This document shows positions 54,021 through 64,000 of a stretch of DNA of 64,000 nt, in pieces. A program made the position numbers and the translations under genes. Below the pieces are notes generated by a model that had not been told where the DNA came from, did no database searches, and was given only the letters and a program-made list of their open reading frames with translations. Origin of the DNA: Paralichthys olivaceus (Eukaryota > Chordata > Actinopteri > Pleuronectiformes > Paralichthyidae). Position 1 is the stretch's first letter. The number at the start of each line of letters is the position of its first letter. The stretch is from the NCBI RefSeq assembly GCF_024713975.1, contig NC_091102.1, positions 11,165,001 through 11,229,000 on the forward strand, in the 5' to 3' direction.

Positions 54021-54340
54021 ATGACCTCCGAGGTTCAGCTCAGCCGCCGGAGAGGATCCAGTAGAAGAGGTAAAAGAAACAGGAGTTTTGGGGGTTGAGG
54101 TTGATAAGAATGTGTTTTTAGTTCATAGGCAACACGATAACAGCTTGAAGAAATGAAGGAAGCTACTAAAATGTAGTGTAAGGCCAGAGTTAGCCTGAAT
54201 ATTCAAATTTATATAAGATTTAAGCTATTTAAAAAATATCTTCAATCTGTACTTGTTAAGCAGGATATTATTATTTGTCGTTTATAATATGCAGCATTAT
54301 CTATGCATTTAATTCTATTTCCCATGTGCAAGTTAAGGCC

Positions 54341-54415
<75 letters not shown>

Positions 54416-57400
54416 CATCCATCCATCCATTCATCTATCCATCCATCCATCCATCCATCCATCCATCCATCCATACAGGTTTAGGCTATCCATATACTGT
54501 TTTCGACACAATCCCATGACACAAATGTGAAAAGCTCAGCAGTGGCTCCTGGTGGACAAAATGAGCAACACATTCAGTTTGGTATATTGCCATATTTGTA
54601 TTTAAATGCAAGCTTCACTACCACACCACATGTCTGCTTTTCTATTTAAACCTGCAACTAATTACAGAATGAAAACTGTATTCTTGATGATAAACAGAGG
54701 GCATGACCTCAGTGTGCTGCACTAACCAGCCAGTGTTAGACACCTTTTAACACAGAGTTAAATAAATATTGATTCCATTACATTTTACAAAATAGCATTT
54801 CATACATTCAGACTTTATTTCAAATAATTCATCTGAATCATGCAAATGGTTTGAATGAACATAATGTTCTGGGTGTAGTGGTAAATCTACAGTTTTGTCT
54901 TCAGCAGAGGAAACCAGCAAGATGTTCCAGGCACCTGATCTCCGACAAGTCACTGTGGTGAATAAGGCTGAATGGCAGAGGATTCAAAATGAAGTCCACC
55001 AGGTTGATAGAGATAAGGACAGTATGAAAGAGGTGGAGAACCAGAGAAAAGCCCTGCACCTGAGGTCAAAGCAGATGGTGAAAGAGTGGCCCAATACCAT
55101 CGCTGTAAGTCAACCTCACACGGCTGTTTGTCCGATTTTATTTGCTTTTATTGTTTCAACTTGTGAGAATGTGTCTGTGTTCATTTTTATCAAAGAGCCA
55201 AAGACAAAAGAAGCTGGAGGCGAAGAAGATCCGGGAACAGATCGAGGAAGAGAAAAGGAAGCAGATGGATCAAGAAGAGGCTGAATACAGGGAACAACAA
55301 CGTAAAGAGATCGTTGAGAAAGCAAAGACTCAGCTCTACTATCAAACTGACCAAGTCAAAGGATTACATGTCAGTATTGCTTATTCTTTTATTATAATAG
55401 GCTGTACATTGATATTTTGGGATAATAACTGATTTTTATTATTTCTACAGAGTGCACTCTTGATGACAGAGGTGATGAAGGAGAGGGAGGCTCAGGTTGA
55501 GCTGAAGAAAAGGATAAAGAGTGCCACTAAAGATGTGGAAAAAGAATACATGAATTTGGTGGAGATGAGAAAGAATGATGCTCTGATGCAGGAGGAAGAG
55601 AAAGCGCTCCAGAGGAAGCTTGAGAGACTGGCTATTGCAGAGGAGCAGAAAAAACAGTGAGTCTCACATCAGAGCAGTTTCATTGTCTCCACAGTTATCT
55701 CAACATATGCATCACTCTGGGTAAAGTTGCAAGAAATTGTACATTTAACATCATATTTTATTAGAAACAGAATGAAGTATGACAGCACAGGCCCATGATA
55801 GAACCTGCAGAAGGTTTGAGTATAAAGATATTTAGTAAACATGAGAATGTGTTTTTTTTTCTTGAGGATGAAGAAAGGTGAGTCGGCCAGAGAGAAAAAA
55901 GAGACAGAGATCAAGAAGGACAGAGAGGAAAACCTTCGCCTTCATGAGCGTTATCTGTTGGAGCAGAGAATGGAGGAAGAACGACAAGAGGAGCAGAAGA
56001 GAATCCTGAAGCAAGCTCAACTGGTAGGGTCTTAGCAACACATGTGTCGTATTGTATTGTATTTCTTTCTAAAACACAGCTTCACTATACAGGAACACGT
56101 CACTGAAAGAAACCTCATGAGAGCAGCAGAGGCACAAAAACAGGCGGCTGAAGAGGAGCAGAGGAAACTGTTTCTCTCTGCGAAACAAAAAATGATGAAG
56201 TTGAGGAAAGAGAAAGAAACTGAGTTGTTCAGGTAAGACCCAGCATCTCTTCATCCAGCTCCCTGTGTAGACCCACTCATCTGCCTCCACGTCCCAAAGA
56301 GTTTCTTTTCTCCACAGAGAGGCCCAGAGGCAAAGAGAGGATCTCATGAAGAAACTCACAGACCAACAGCAGGAGCAAACTGTGAATGAGGATCAGAGGA
56401 TTGCTAAGGCTGTCGCCGAACAGGACGCCAGACATGAGCTGCAGCGGAGGGAGGAGGAGGAGAAGAAGACTGCAGTGTTGAAATCCCTCGCTGAACACAG
56501 ACAACTGATGGTAAATTAGTCTGTAAATGATGTGACGTAATAGAAGGAAACATTTGTTTATCTATGTCATATTTATTGTTAGTAAGTGTGATTAGTACAT
56601 TTAAGAAAAAAAAGATAACTGAATGTATAGCTGCTTGTTGCAGTGTGCCAGTATCTGTATCATTGATAAAGAACTTGCATATTACAAACTGCTTTCCACC
56701 AAAAACATTTCTCTTAAAAAAATTCTCCTTTAACTTAAACAATTCTTAAAGCCTGACAGAAGTTGCATTAAATGGACGTTTTCATAATCAACATTTCGTC
56801 CTAAAGTCTGATTATTAAATTTGAGGCTTTTTTAGACCCTGTGAAAACCTTGTTTGTACTGTTTTATCCAGCTGAAGAAAACTAAATGTTATCACACCTT
56901 TCACACCTTTAACACAACACTGTTTTGTCAGAGACAAGAAAAGGAGCAGAGGGACAGAGAAGAGCAACAGAGAGCCAGAGACATGCTTGAGGCCAAGAAA
57001 GAGGCCGAGAGATTATTTTGTGAGAAACAAAAAGCGAAGGCTCTGAGGATCAGAGAAGATCTGAGAAAGATGCAAGACTACAATTCAACACAAACGGTAA
57101 AGACACAGCTCATCATCTCTGCACCACTACAGAAGGTAATAGCAGTCTTTGTTCTCGGAAAGTAAATCTTGATATTGTTTCATACTCAGGCTGCAAAAAC
57201 TGCCAGGCAACAGCAACTGAGACGAGAGGAAGAGGAGTTTGAGGCAAAGACCAGAGACCTCATGGCTGAAGAAGAAAAGCAGTTTCAACTCTATTCACAG
57301 CAGGTCATCCATGCAGCAGCAGAGGCTCAGCGAGACGTCCTCCCACTTTGCAAAGCTGCGAGGGGAGGGATCGGAGGAGGACTCGGTCCTGTTTTCGGGG

Positions 57401-57543
57401 GAGTCAGGCCCAGCTACATGGTTCAGGACTGCAGCGGTGCTCAAATGCCTAACTACATCTCTGGTGCTACCCAGAACATTAAAGGGCTTCATGAGACAGT
57501 AGATATTCAGGAAGCAAAGAAGAGACTGGGGTTTATGTGGTGA
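54021..57543 (+). CDS. cfap210: CFAP210 (CCDC173), tandem copy A
   Basis: CFAP210 is a microtubule inner protein of motile-cilium and sperm doublet microtubules. Exons: 54021-54069, 54908-55104, 55196-55369, 55451-55656, 55867-56023, 56093-56232, 56318-56510, 56932-57096, 57190-57543. They total 1,635 nt (544 aa; human about 550), in phase with no stops. The protein is almost all charged coiled coil. It starts MTSEVQLSRRRGSS, then DLRQVTVVNKAEWQRIQNEV, LHLRSKQMVKEW, YYQTDQVKGLHSALLMTEVMKERE, and ends in a Gly-rich segment (GGIGGGLGPVFGG) and EAKKRLGFMW. Exon 1 is supported by an equivalent in copy B. The exon 2 acceptor is TTCAGCAG, so a one-codon longer form starting at 54905 is possible. 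Copy A keeps the complete C-terminus. Confidence 0.93.
54343..54476. repeat. (ATCT)n-(ATCC)n compound microsatellite in cfap210 copy A intron 1
   Basis: About 18 ATCT units are followed by about 14 ATCC units with one ATTC/ATCT interruption, then ATACAGG. Copy B has only three or four ATCT units at the matching place (about 59921-59930). Confidence 0.95.
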
Positions 57544-57735
57544 AAACTACAATGTTTGCAAAAGGAGTTGCTCACATTCCATCTATTTCTGTCATGTCAT
57601 CACTCAGGTCATCACAAAAAATGTTTTCGGGGGGGGATTAAGCACTCAGATTTCCATGGCTGTATGGCCAAACAAAGGTTAAACAAAAGTTCTTTAAGAT
57701 ATTGTTTCCGTTAAAAAGCACACACACAGACATAC

Positions 57736-57768
57736 AGTATATATATATACTGTATATATATACAGACT
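57736..57768. repeat. TA-rich palindrome
   Basis: CATACAGTATATATATATAC followed by TGTATATATATACAG is nearly self-complementary and could form a cruciform. It lies 190 bp after copy A. Confidence 0.85.
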
Positions 57769-58086
57769 AACGTATAATTGCGCATCATTTTCTGTATTCA
57801 CAGGTTCAGTTTCTTACCTTTGACTTGGTCTCTGCCATTTTTAGAAATGGTACTAACATTTTTAAAAAGTATTCAAAAACTATTAAACGAGGATAAAGTG
57901 ATGGATCAACATCCGCTGTCACAACCTTCAAAGTAAAGTGTTTACCAATGAGATGGGAAGATTCTTCTATAGTAAACACATGGATCTGTCCAACTTGAAG
58001 TTCACCCAGGAGTAGAATGTGACTTATCACAAATATTTACTGTTGTTAACACTTGACAAGTATAGATATACAAAGTGTTAACTTAA

Positions 58087-58453
58087 AGGTTGAGTGTGTA
58101 GAATTTAGTGACATCTAGTGGTGAAGTTTCATGTTGCAGCTGAATACCCCTCACTTCACCCTCCTCTTCCAAACATAGAAGAGAACCTGTGGAAACCTTC
58201 AGTTGTCATAAAAACTCAAAAGGTGTTTAGTTTGTCCAGTTTGGACTACTGTAAAAAAAATGGCGGCTTCCGTAGAGAGGATCCGCTCCTGATGTAAACA
58301 TAAAGTATTTTAATATAAAGGGCCCATTCTAGGGTACACAAAACAACAATTTGTATTATTTAGATGATTACACATTAGAAGATATCACTAGGATTATTTA
58401 TATCCAATTGCTGCCAATAGATCCCTTCTACCTAAATCTTACACACTGAACTT
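58087..58453. mobile_element. TTAA-flanked MITE
   Basis: The element starts AGGTTGAGTGTGTAGAATTTAG and ends CTAAATCTTACACACTGAACTT, imperfect terminal inverted repeats. A TTAA lies directly outside each end (58083-58086 and 58454-58457), the target-site duplication of piggyBac-type transposons. Inside are CATCTAGTGGTGA, GAATACCCCTCACTTCACCC, ATGGCGGCTTCCGTAGAGAGG and AAAGGGCCCATTCTAGGGTA, all landmarks of a common teleost nonautonomous element. It has no transposase. Confidence 0.8.
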
Positions 58454-59058
58454 TTAAGCTATGGTGGCTTGAATATTGTAGTCTTGGTTTATGTAATTGA
58501 ACAGTGTGTTTGACACATGAACCAACTGTACTGAGTGCGTTAGAGAGGCATTAACATAAAGCTCAATCATTAGGTCTGCCCCTCCCTTAGAGTGGTAAGT
58601 TTTGTTTTCCTTATTGCCACTGTAGTTCATGAAGATGGCAGGAGATGGTTTTGAGTTCCATTCGTTCAACCAATTCAGCCCAGAAACAATTGTTATGGTC
58701 TTTGTTTCCACTGTTGTGTGCGTCCATTTGAGTGTAAGTACTGGGACTCAGTTGTTGATATAGTTTTATGTATCTTCATCATCTGTAAAGATAATTGTTG
58801 ATGGTTTTAAGTTGGCCACTTGTTATCAAGTTAAGTAAGCCAATTTAAGGACAACCTGGCGTCGGCAGTGTTCACCGTCTGGTTATCATCGGATAATCCG
58901 TAATTCATGTGTAACTATGAAAGAAAAAAATGTAAATCTGTTATTTGTTTCAAAATCAAAAATGAAAAAAACGTTTTTGGTGTTGGAATAGAAAAATCCA
59001 AAAACCAATCCAAAACTTTTGCCAATTCCTTTTATCTTTTTTCTTGTGGGACTGAAGA

Positions 59059-59532
59059 ATGAAGAGGCAGTTAGTTTTTTGGTTTGAAATGAAACACATA
59101 AGTCACGTGATGATTTGTTTTTGTTTTAAAATGGAAAACTGGCCCAATTGTTCTTCTATGTATTTCTTTTTTAATTTCTCATTTAGGACAGAAAGTACAG
59201 TTATGCCTAGACTGGCAGTGAAAATTAAGAGTTTGGAAAACTTATTTAAAAAAATAAAATCCATGGGGATAGAATGTCCAAGTCAAACAAAGGGACTTAA
59301 TAGGCAATTATTATCAAATATGGTAATGTCCGGCTGCAAACTGTCAAGATGGCGCTGGTTTCAATGCAGCTTCAAAGATGCATCTTACAAACAAATGCTC
59401 AATGTCACTGTGGCAACCTTTGATGTTGAACCTATGATTGAACCTTTGATGATAGAGATGCCAGCTTACTTGGAAATAGCACAACAAATTCTGACTGACG
59501 CAGCTACAGCAAAAGGTTATTTGTCGTTTTAG
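59059..59532 (+). other. Unassigned open frame upstream of cfap210 copy B
   Basis: 157 codons are open from ATG 59059, with a better-placed internal ATG at about 59203. The second half reads like protein (MPRLAVKIKSLENLFKKIKS, then ECPSQTKGLNRQLLSNMVMS and VATFDVEPMIEPLMIEMPAY). I do not recognise the family, and no splice signals tie it to neighbours. It is preceded by a repeat-like A-rich sequence (58850-59050). It may be a remnant of a mobile element or a chance frame. Confidence 0.35.
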
Positions 59533-59557
59533 ATAGATAGATCATATATGTGATATA

Positions 59558-62500
59558 ATGACATCCAAGGATCAGCTCAGCCACCAGAGAGGATCCAGTA
59601 AGAGAGGTGAGAAATAAAGAAACAAGAGTTTAAGGGTTGAGGTGTGGATTTGTTTGTCTGGTTTATTAGCAGCATGATGACTGATTTAAAATCTTATCAT
59701 ATTATATAATTAAGAAATGGAAGAAATGTATGACTGTCACTACCACATTGACACAGTAGCCCGGAAGCCTTTTATTGTCATATTTCTACAAGTAAATATT
59801 TAAGCTAGTTTTAAAACGATAACATTCCTGTACCATGGTGTACATGGTAAGTAGGATATTACTGTTTCTTGTTAATAATATGCAGTATTATTTTTGGAGT
59901 ACGTATTCAAACAGTTTGTCTATCTATCTATGTTATTTATTGATTTATTTTTTGGAAGTGGCCACCAAGAAATATTTTGTTCCATAGGGAAACTTTTCTT
60001 CATCATACAACATGTATCACTATACACGTATAGATCCTACATGTATCACAATACACATACCCCACACACAAGTTCGTACATCGTACCTAAAGCACCCTAC
60101 ACATACATCCGACATTCAGACTTTTGTAGAAAACATGCTTACATTCACATGTTGGTAGTAAACCAGTGGTAGGCAGTGATGTTAGGGATAACACCATATA
60201 ATAAGAGGACAGTAGTCATTTTAAAAACATAAATAGATAAATAGATAGAGGTACAACTCAAAATACTTGTTATTTAGTATCTTGATGGAGGATGGAATAA
60301 AGGAATTCTTGTACCAGTTCAGTCTGCAGTCTAGCATCATTAAACCGTCGGCCAACATCTTTTATTCCATGTACAGGGTGTTTGTGGGATTGCTCAGAAT
60401 CTTATGTGCATCTTTAAACACAGATTTTTCATATCATGGTTGAAAATAGAGCTATAGAGTATAGAGTAATACATGCAGAGTGGGGGTCTGCTGAGTTGAT
60501 AGCATAGACATAGACACACTGAATAAACAGATACACATCTTTTCTGTCAGTGTTGTACAAAATACAGTAGCACACTTTGTAATTCACGGTGTGACGTCTG
60601 CTTTTCTGTTTGGACCTGCAATTAATTACAGAATGTTAACTGACCTGATGATTGATTGATTCAGAGGGCATGACCTCAGTGTTCTGCATTAACCTGCCAG
60701 TATATGGCAGATGTTACACATTTTAATATGGAGGATACAATTTGAATCTCTTACATTTTATAGATTACATTTCATACAGGACTTTGAACAATCCTCAACT
60801 ATGAGAATAATGCAAATCAATAGTTCAAATAAACTTCATAGGGTCATTTCTCATTTTTAATGCTGTCTTCAATAGAGGAAACCAGCAAGATGTTCCAGGC
60901 ACCTGATCTCCGAAAAGTCACAGTGTTGACCAAGGCTGACTTACAGAGGATTCAAAATGAAGTCCACCAGATTGATAAAGATAAGGACAGTATGAAAGAG
61001 GCGGAGAACCAGAGAAAAGCCCTGCACCTGAGGTCAAAGCAGATGGTGAAAGAGTGGCCCAATACCATTGCTGTAAGTCAACCTCACACGGCTGTTTGTC
61101 CGATTTTATTTGCTTTTATTGTTTCAACTTGTGAGTATGTGTTTGTGTTCTTGTTTGTCAAAGAGCCAAAGACAAAAGATGCTGGAGGCAAAGAAGATCC
61201 GGGAACAGATCAAGGAAGAGAAAAGGAAGCAGATGGATCAAGAAGAGGCTGAATACAGGGAACAACAACGTAAAGAGATCGTTGAGAAAACAAAGACTCA
61301 AATGTTCGATCAGACCGACCGAGTCAAAGGATTACATGTCAGTATTGCTTATTCTTTTATTATAATAGGCTGTACATTGATATTTTGGGATAATAACTGA
61401 TTTTTATTATTCCTACAGAGTGCACTCTTGATGACAGAGGTGATGAAGGAGAGGGCAGCTCAGGTTGAGCTGAAGAAAAGGATAAAGAGTGCCACTAAAG
61501 ATGTGGAAAAAGAATACATGAATTTGGTGGAGATGAGAAAGAATGATGCTCTGATGCAGGAGAAAGAGAAAGCGCTCCAGAGGAAGCTTGAGAGACTGGC
61601 TATTGCAGAGGAGCAGAAAAAACAGTGAGTCTCACATCAGAGCAGTTTCATTGTCTCCACAGTTATCTCAACATATGCATCACTCTGGGTAAAGTTGCAA
61701 GAAATTGTACATTTAACATCATATTTTATTAGAAACAGAATGAAGTATGACAGCACAGGCCCATGATAGAACCTGCAGAAGGTTTGAGTATAAAGATATT
61801 TAGTAAACATGAGAATGTGTTTTTTTTTCTTGAGGATGAAGAAAGGTGAGTCGGCCAGAGAGAAAAAAGAGACAGAGATCAAGAAGGACAGAGAGGAAAA
61901 CCTTCGCCTTCATGAGCGTTATCTGTTGGAGCAGAGAATGGAGGAAGAACGACAAGAGGAGCAGAAGAGAATCCTGAAGCAAGCTCAACTGGTAGGGTCT
62001 TAGCAACACATGTGTCGTATTGTATTGTATTTCTTTCTAAAACACAGCTTCACTATACAGGAACACGTCACTGAAAGAAACCTCATGAGAGCAGCAGAGG
62101 CACAAAAACAGGCGGCTGAAGAGGAGCAGAGGAAACTGTTTCTCTCTGAAAAAGAAAAATTGATGAAGTTAAAGAAAGAGAAAGAAACTGAGTTGTTCAG
62201 GTAAGACCAGGACCCAGCATCTCTTCATCCAGCTCCCTGTGTACACCCACTCATCTGCCTGCACATCCCAAACACTGGCTCCTTGGTTATCACAGTTTAA
62301 ACCTATGACTTCCTTTACTCCACAGAGAGGCCCAGAGGCGGAGAGAGGATTTCATGAAGAAACTGACAGACCAACAGCAGGATCTAACTATCAGCGAGGA
62401 TCAGAGGATTGCTAAGATCATCGCCGAACAGGACGCCAGACGTGAGCAGCAGCGGAGGGAGAAGGAGGAGAAGAAGACTGCAGTGTTGAAATCCTTCATT

Positions 62501-63284
62501 GAACACAGACAACTGATGGTAACACTTGTTCAGATGCTACCTCTCTTACAGATTTTTTAAAAGCATAACAGACGTAGCTTTAAATGATGATTAACATAAC
62601 ATTCACTAAAATTCTGTTAATTAAGTACTTATTTTTAGACCCAGCGGAAACCCTGTCTGTGCTGTTGAAGCAGACAAAATGTTATCACACCTTTAACACA
62701 ACACTGTTTTGTCAGAGAGAAGAAAAGGAGCAGAGGGACAAAGAAGAGCAACAGAGAGCCAGAGACATGCTTGAGGCCATAAATGAGGCTGATATATTAT
62801 TTTGTGAGAAAGAAAAAGTGAAGACTCAGAGGATCAGAGAAGATCTGAGAAAGATACAAGACTACAATTCAACACAAACGGTAAAGACACAGCTCATCAT
62901 CTCTGCACCACTACAGAAGGTAATAGCAGTCTTCGTTCTCAAAAGTAAATCATGATACTTTTTCATACTCAGGCCGCAAAAAGTGCCAGGCAACAGCAAC
63001 TGAGACGAGAGGAAGAGGAGTTTGAGACAAAGACCAGAGACCTCGTGGCTGAAGAAGAAAAGCAGTTTCAACTCTATTCACAGCAGGTCATCCATGCAGC
63101 AGCAGAAGCTCAGCGAGACGTCCTCCCACTTCGCAAAGCTGCGAGGGGAGGGATCGGAGGAGGACTCGGTCCTGTTTTCGGGGGAGTCAGGCCCAGCTAC
63201 ATGGTTCAGGACTGCAGCGGTGCTCAAATGCCTAACAACATCTCTGGTGCTACCCAGAACATTAAAGGGCTTCAGAGAGAGTAG
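59558..63284 (+). CDS. cfap210-like: CFAP210 (CCDC173), tandem copy B with shortened C-terminus
   Basis: Second copy, same strand, 9 exons: 59558-59606, 60876-61072, 61164-61337, 61419-61624, 61835-61991, 62061-62200, 62326-62518, 62716-62880, 62973-63284. They total 1,593 nt (530 aa), phase-consistent and with no internal stop. Exon 1 (MTSKDQLSHQRGSSKR) parallels copy A. The N-terminal KAEWQRI has become KADLQRI. Exon 8 is the most altered (AINEADILFCEKEKVKTQ). A one-base deletion in the last exon (copy A CTTCATGAGACAGTAGAT, here CTTCAGAGAGAGTAGAT) shifts the frame and stops after GLQRE, losing about 17 residues. The rest is conserved enough to suggest a functional or recently functional gene. 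Confidence 0.88.
59925..60520. repeat. Interspersed repeat fragments in cfap210 copy B intron 1
   Basis: Two parts are recognisable: GTGGCCACCAAGAAATATTTTG with CCATAGGGAAACTTTTCTTC near 59960, and GATGGAGGATGGAATAAAGG then TTCTTGTACCAGTTCAGTCT near 60290. The second resembles a widespread fish repeat ('GGATGAAGGATTTCTTGTATCGGTT'). Boundaries uncertain. This insertion explains most of the longer copy B intron 1. Confidence 0.45.
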
Positions 63285-64000
63285 ATATTCAGGAAGCAAA
63301 GAAGAGACTGGGGTTTATGTGGTGAAAACTACAATGTTTGCAAGAGGAGTTTCATATGACCTCATATGACTTTTCTTGTCACGTTATTACTACTCAAGGC
63401 ATAAAAATGTCTCCTTAATATTCATACCCATTTGTGATCAGATTCCTTCTCTCTCTTATTACTGTTTTAGTTTTTCAGTAAAAACAAAAACAAACTTGTC
63501 CGTCGTTGAGGTTTTGTCCTTATTTTCTATAAATGTTAGACTGTAATGCTAGGAGAAGAACGCCTAAACCATGGTTTTCTCTTGAGATGGGCTAAATGTT
63601 TGAGTGGGGGGGAGGTTGGAGAGTTCGTCTGCTTGAAATGGCGTCTTGTGTTGTTGAGCGGTGGTCTCCAGCAGGTCCAGTGTAGCAGCACTAAGTTCAC
63701 AGTGTCTGGTCGTCTCCTGCACATGCAGGTCCTTGTCCTTCATCGTCCGGTTTAAGAGCTCACCAGCACATACACTGTTTCCTATGTCCACAATTCTTTT
63801 TCATGCCTTTATGATTTATTTATACTGACTTTGAACAGGATATCTAACTTCAGAGCTACATTTTTAATGGCAAGATTTCGATGAGACATCTTGACCCATG
63901 TCAAGACTGAGAATCTCAATCAGACCCAGACAATGAACATAAACTGTGACTTGAGAAGCAGAAGCTTTTACTGTGAATATTCATTGTATTTTGTGAGGAT
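63285..64000. other. 3' flank of cfap210 copy B
   Basis: 63285-63335 still matches the copy A last exon, now untranslated. From about 63340 the similarity to the copy A flank ends. It includes a possible terminal exon on the minus strand (63564-63773, listed). The rest is unremarkable AT-rich sequence. Confidence 0.5.
63564..63773 (-). other. Possible terminal exon of an unidentified minus-strand gene
   Basis: On the minus strand an acceptor-like AAACAG is followed by an open frame. It reads CAGELLNRTMKDKDLHVQET, then HCELSAATLDLLETTAQQHK, and ends TFSPSQEKTMV before a TAG stop at 63564. The composition looks protein-like (mixed polar, Glu/Thr/Gln-rich). The opposite strand is also open. The rest of the gene would lie beyond the right edge, so the family cannot be named. 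Confidence 0.3.

Larger units (their letters stand above)
57544..59557. other. Spacer between cfap210 copies A and B
   Basis: It holds a TA-rich palindrome (57736-57768), a TTAA-flanked MITE (58087-58453), and a stretch from about 58850 with AAAATCAAAAATGAAAAAAA and an unassigned frame (59059-59532). No other gene seen. Copy A's 3' end is at 57543, with no clear AATAAA nearby. Confidence 0.5.

Noticed and set aside
54275..54530. Open frames across the ATCT/ATCC microsatellite
   Set aside because: They are translations of a tetranucleotide repeat (LSIY and HPSI repeats), not genes.

Overview
This is nuclear DNA from a vertebrate, almost certainly a ray-finned fish and probably a percomorph. 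Genes are split into many short exons with GT-AG (occasionally GC-AG) introns. The encoded proteins match vertebrate families along their full length, and the introns and intergenic DNA hold short interspersed elements typical of teleosts. There are no bacterial-style operons, CRISPR arrays or prokaryotic mobile elements. Exon boundaries were placed by hand from splice signals, reading frame and family conservation. For every model below the codon phases add up across all junctions.

Layout, left to right. (1) 57-31923, minus strand: ubr3, an N-recognin-like E3 ubiquitin ligase. 33 coding exons give about 1,551 codons; the last few hundred codons lie off the left edge. (2) 31924-32887: a compact divergent promoter between ubr3 and mettl5. 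(3) 32888-34855, plus: mettl5, an 18S rRNA m6A methyltransferase, 7 exons, 208 aa. (4) 34953-38364, minus: ssb (La protein), 11 coding exons, 398 aa, converging tail-to-tail on mettl5, with a noncoding first exon near 39.6 kb. (5) 41585-44092, minus: klhl23, a BTB-BACK-Kelch protein, 3 coding exons, 564 aa. (6) 46414-52477, minus: phgdh, first enzyme of serine synthesis, 12 exons, 529 aa, with two GC-AG introns. (7) 54021-57543 and 59558-63284, plus: two tandem copies of cfap210 (ccdc173), a coiled-coil ciliary doublet microtubule inner protein, 9 exons each. (8) Past 63.56 kb there may be the last exon of an unidentified minus-strand gene.

The block UBR3-METTL5-SSB-KLHL23-CFAP210 keeps the order and relative orientations I recall from human chromosome 2q31. 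The differences are phgdh sitting where PHOSPHO2 would be expected and a doubled cfap210. The genes do not form one pathway: they cover protein turnover, rRNA modification, RNA polymerase III transcript chaperoning, a probable Cullin-3 adaptor, serine synthesis and cilia structure.

The most notable signals are the cfap210 tandem pair with an apparently identical stretch of about 577 bp that crosses exons and introns (likely gene conversion), the one-base deletion truncating the second copy, the two GC-AG introns of phgdh (one splitting the active-site Glu-Glu pair), an RGG-rich tail in fish La, and an 18-bp perfect hairpin in ssb intron 1. I did not find a clearly new biological system.
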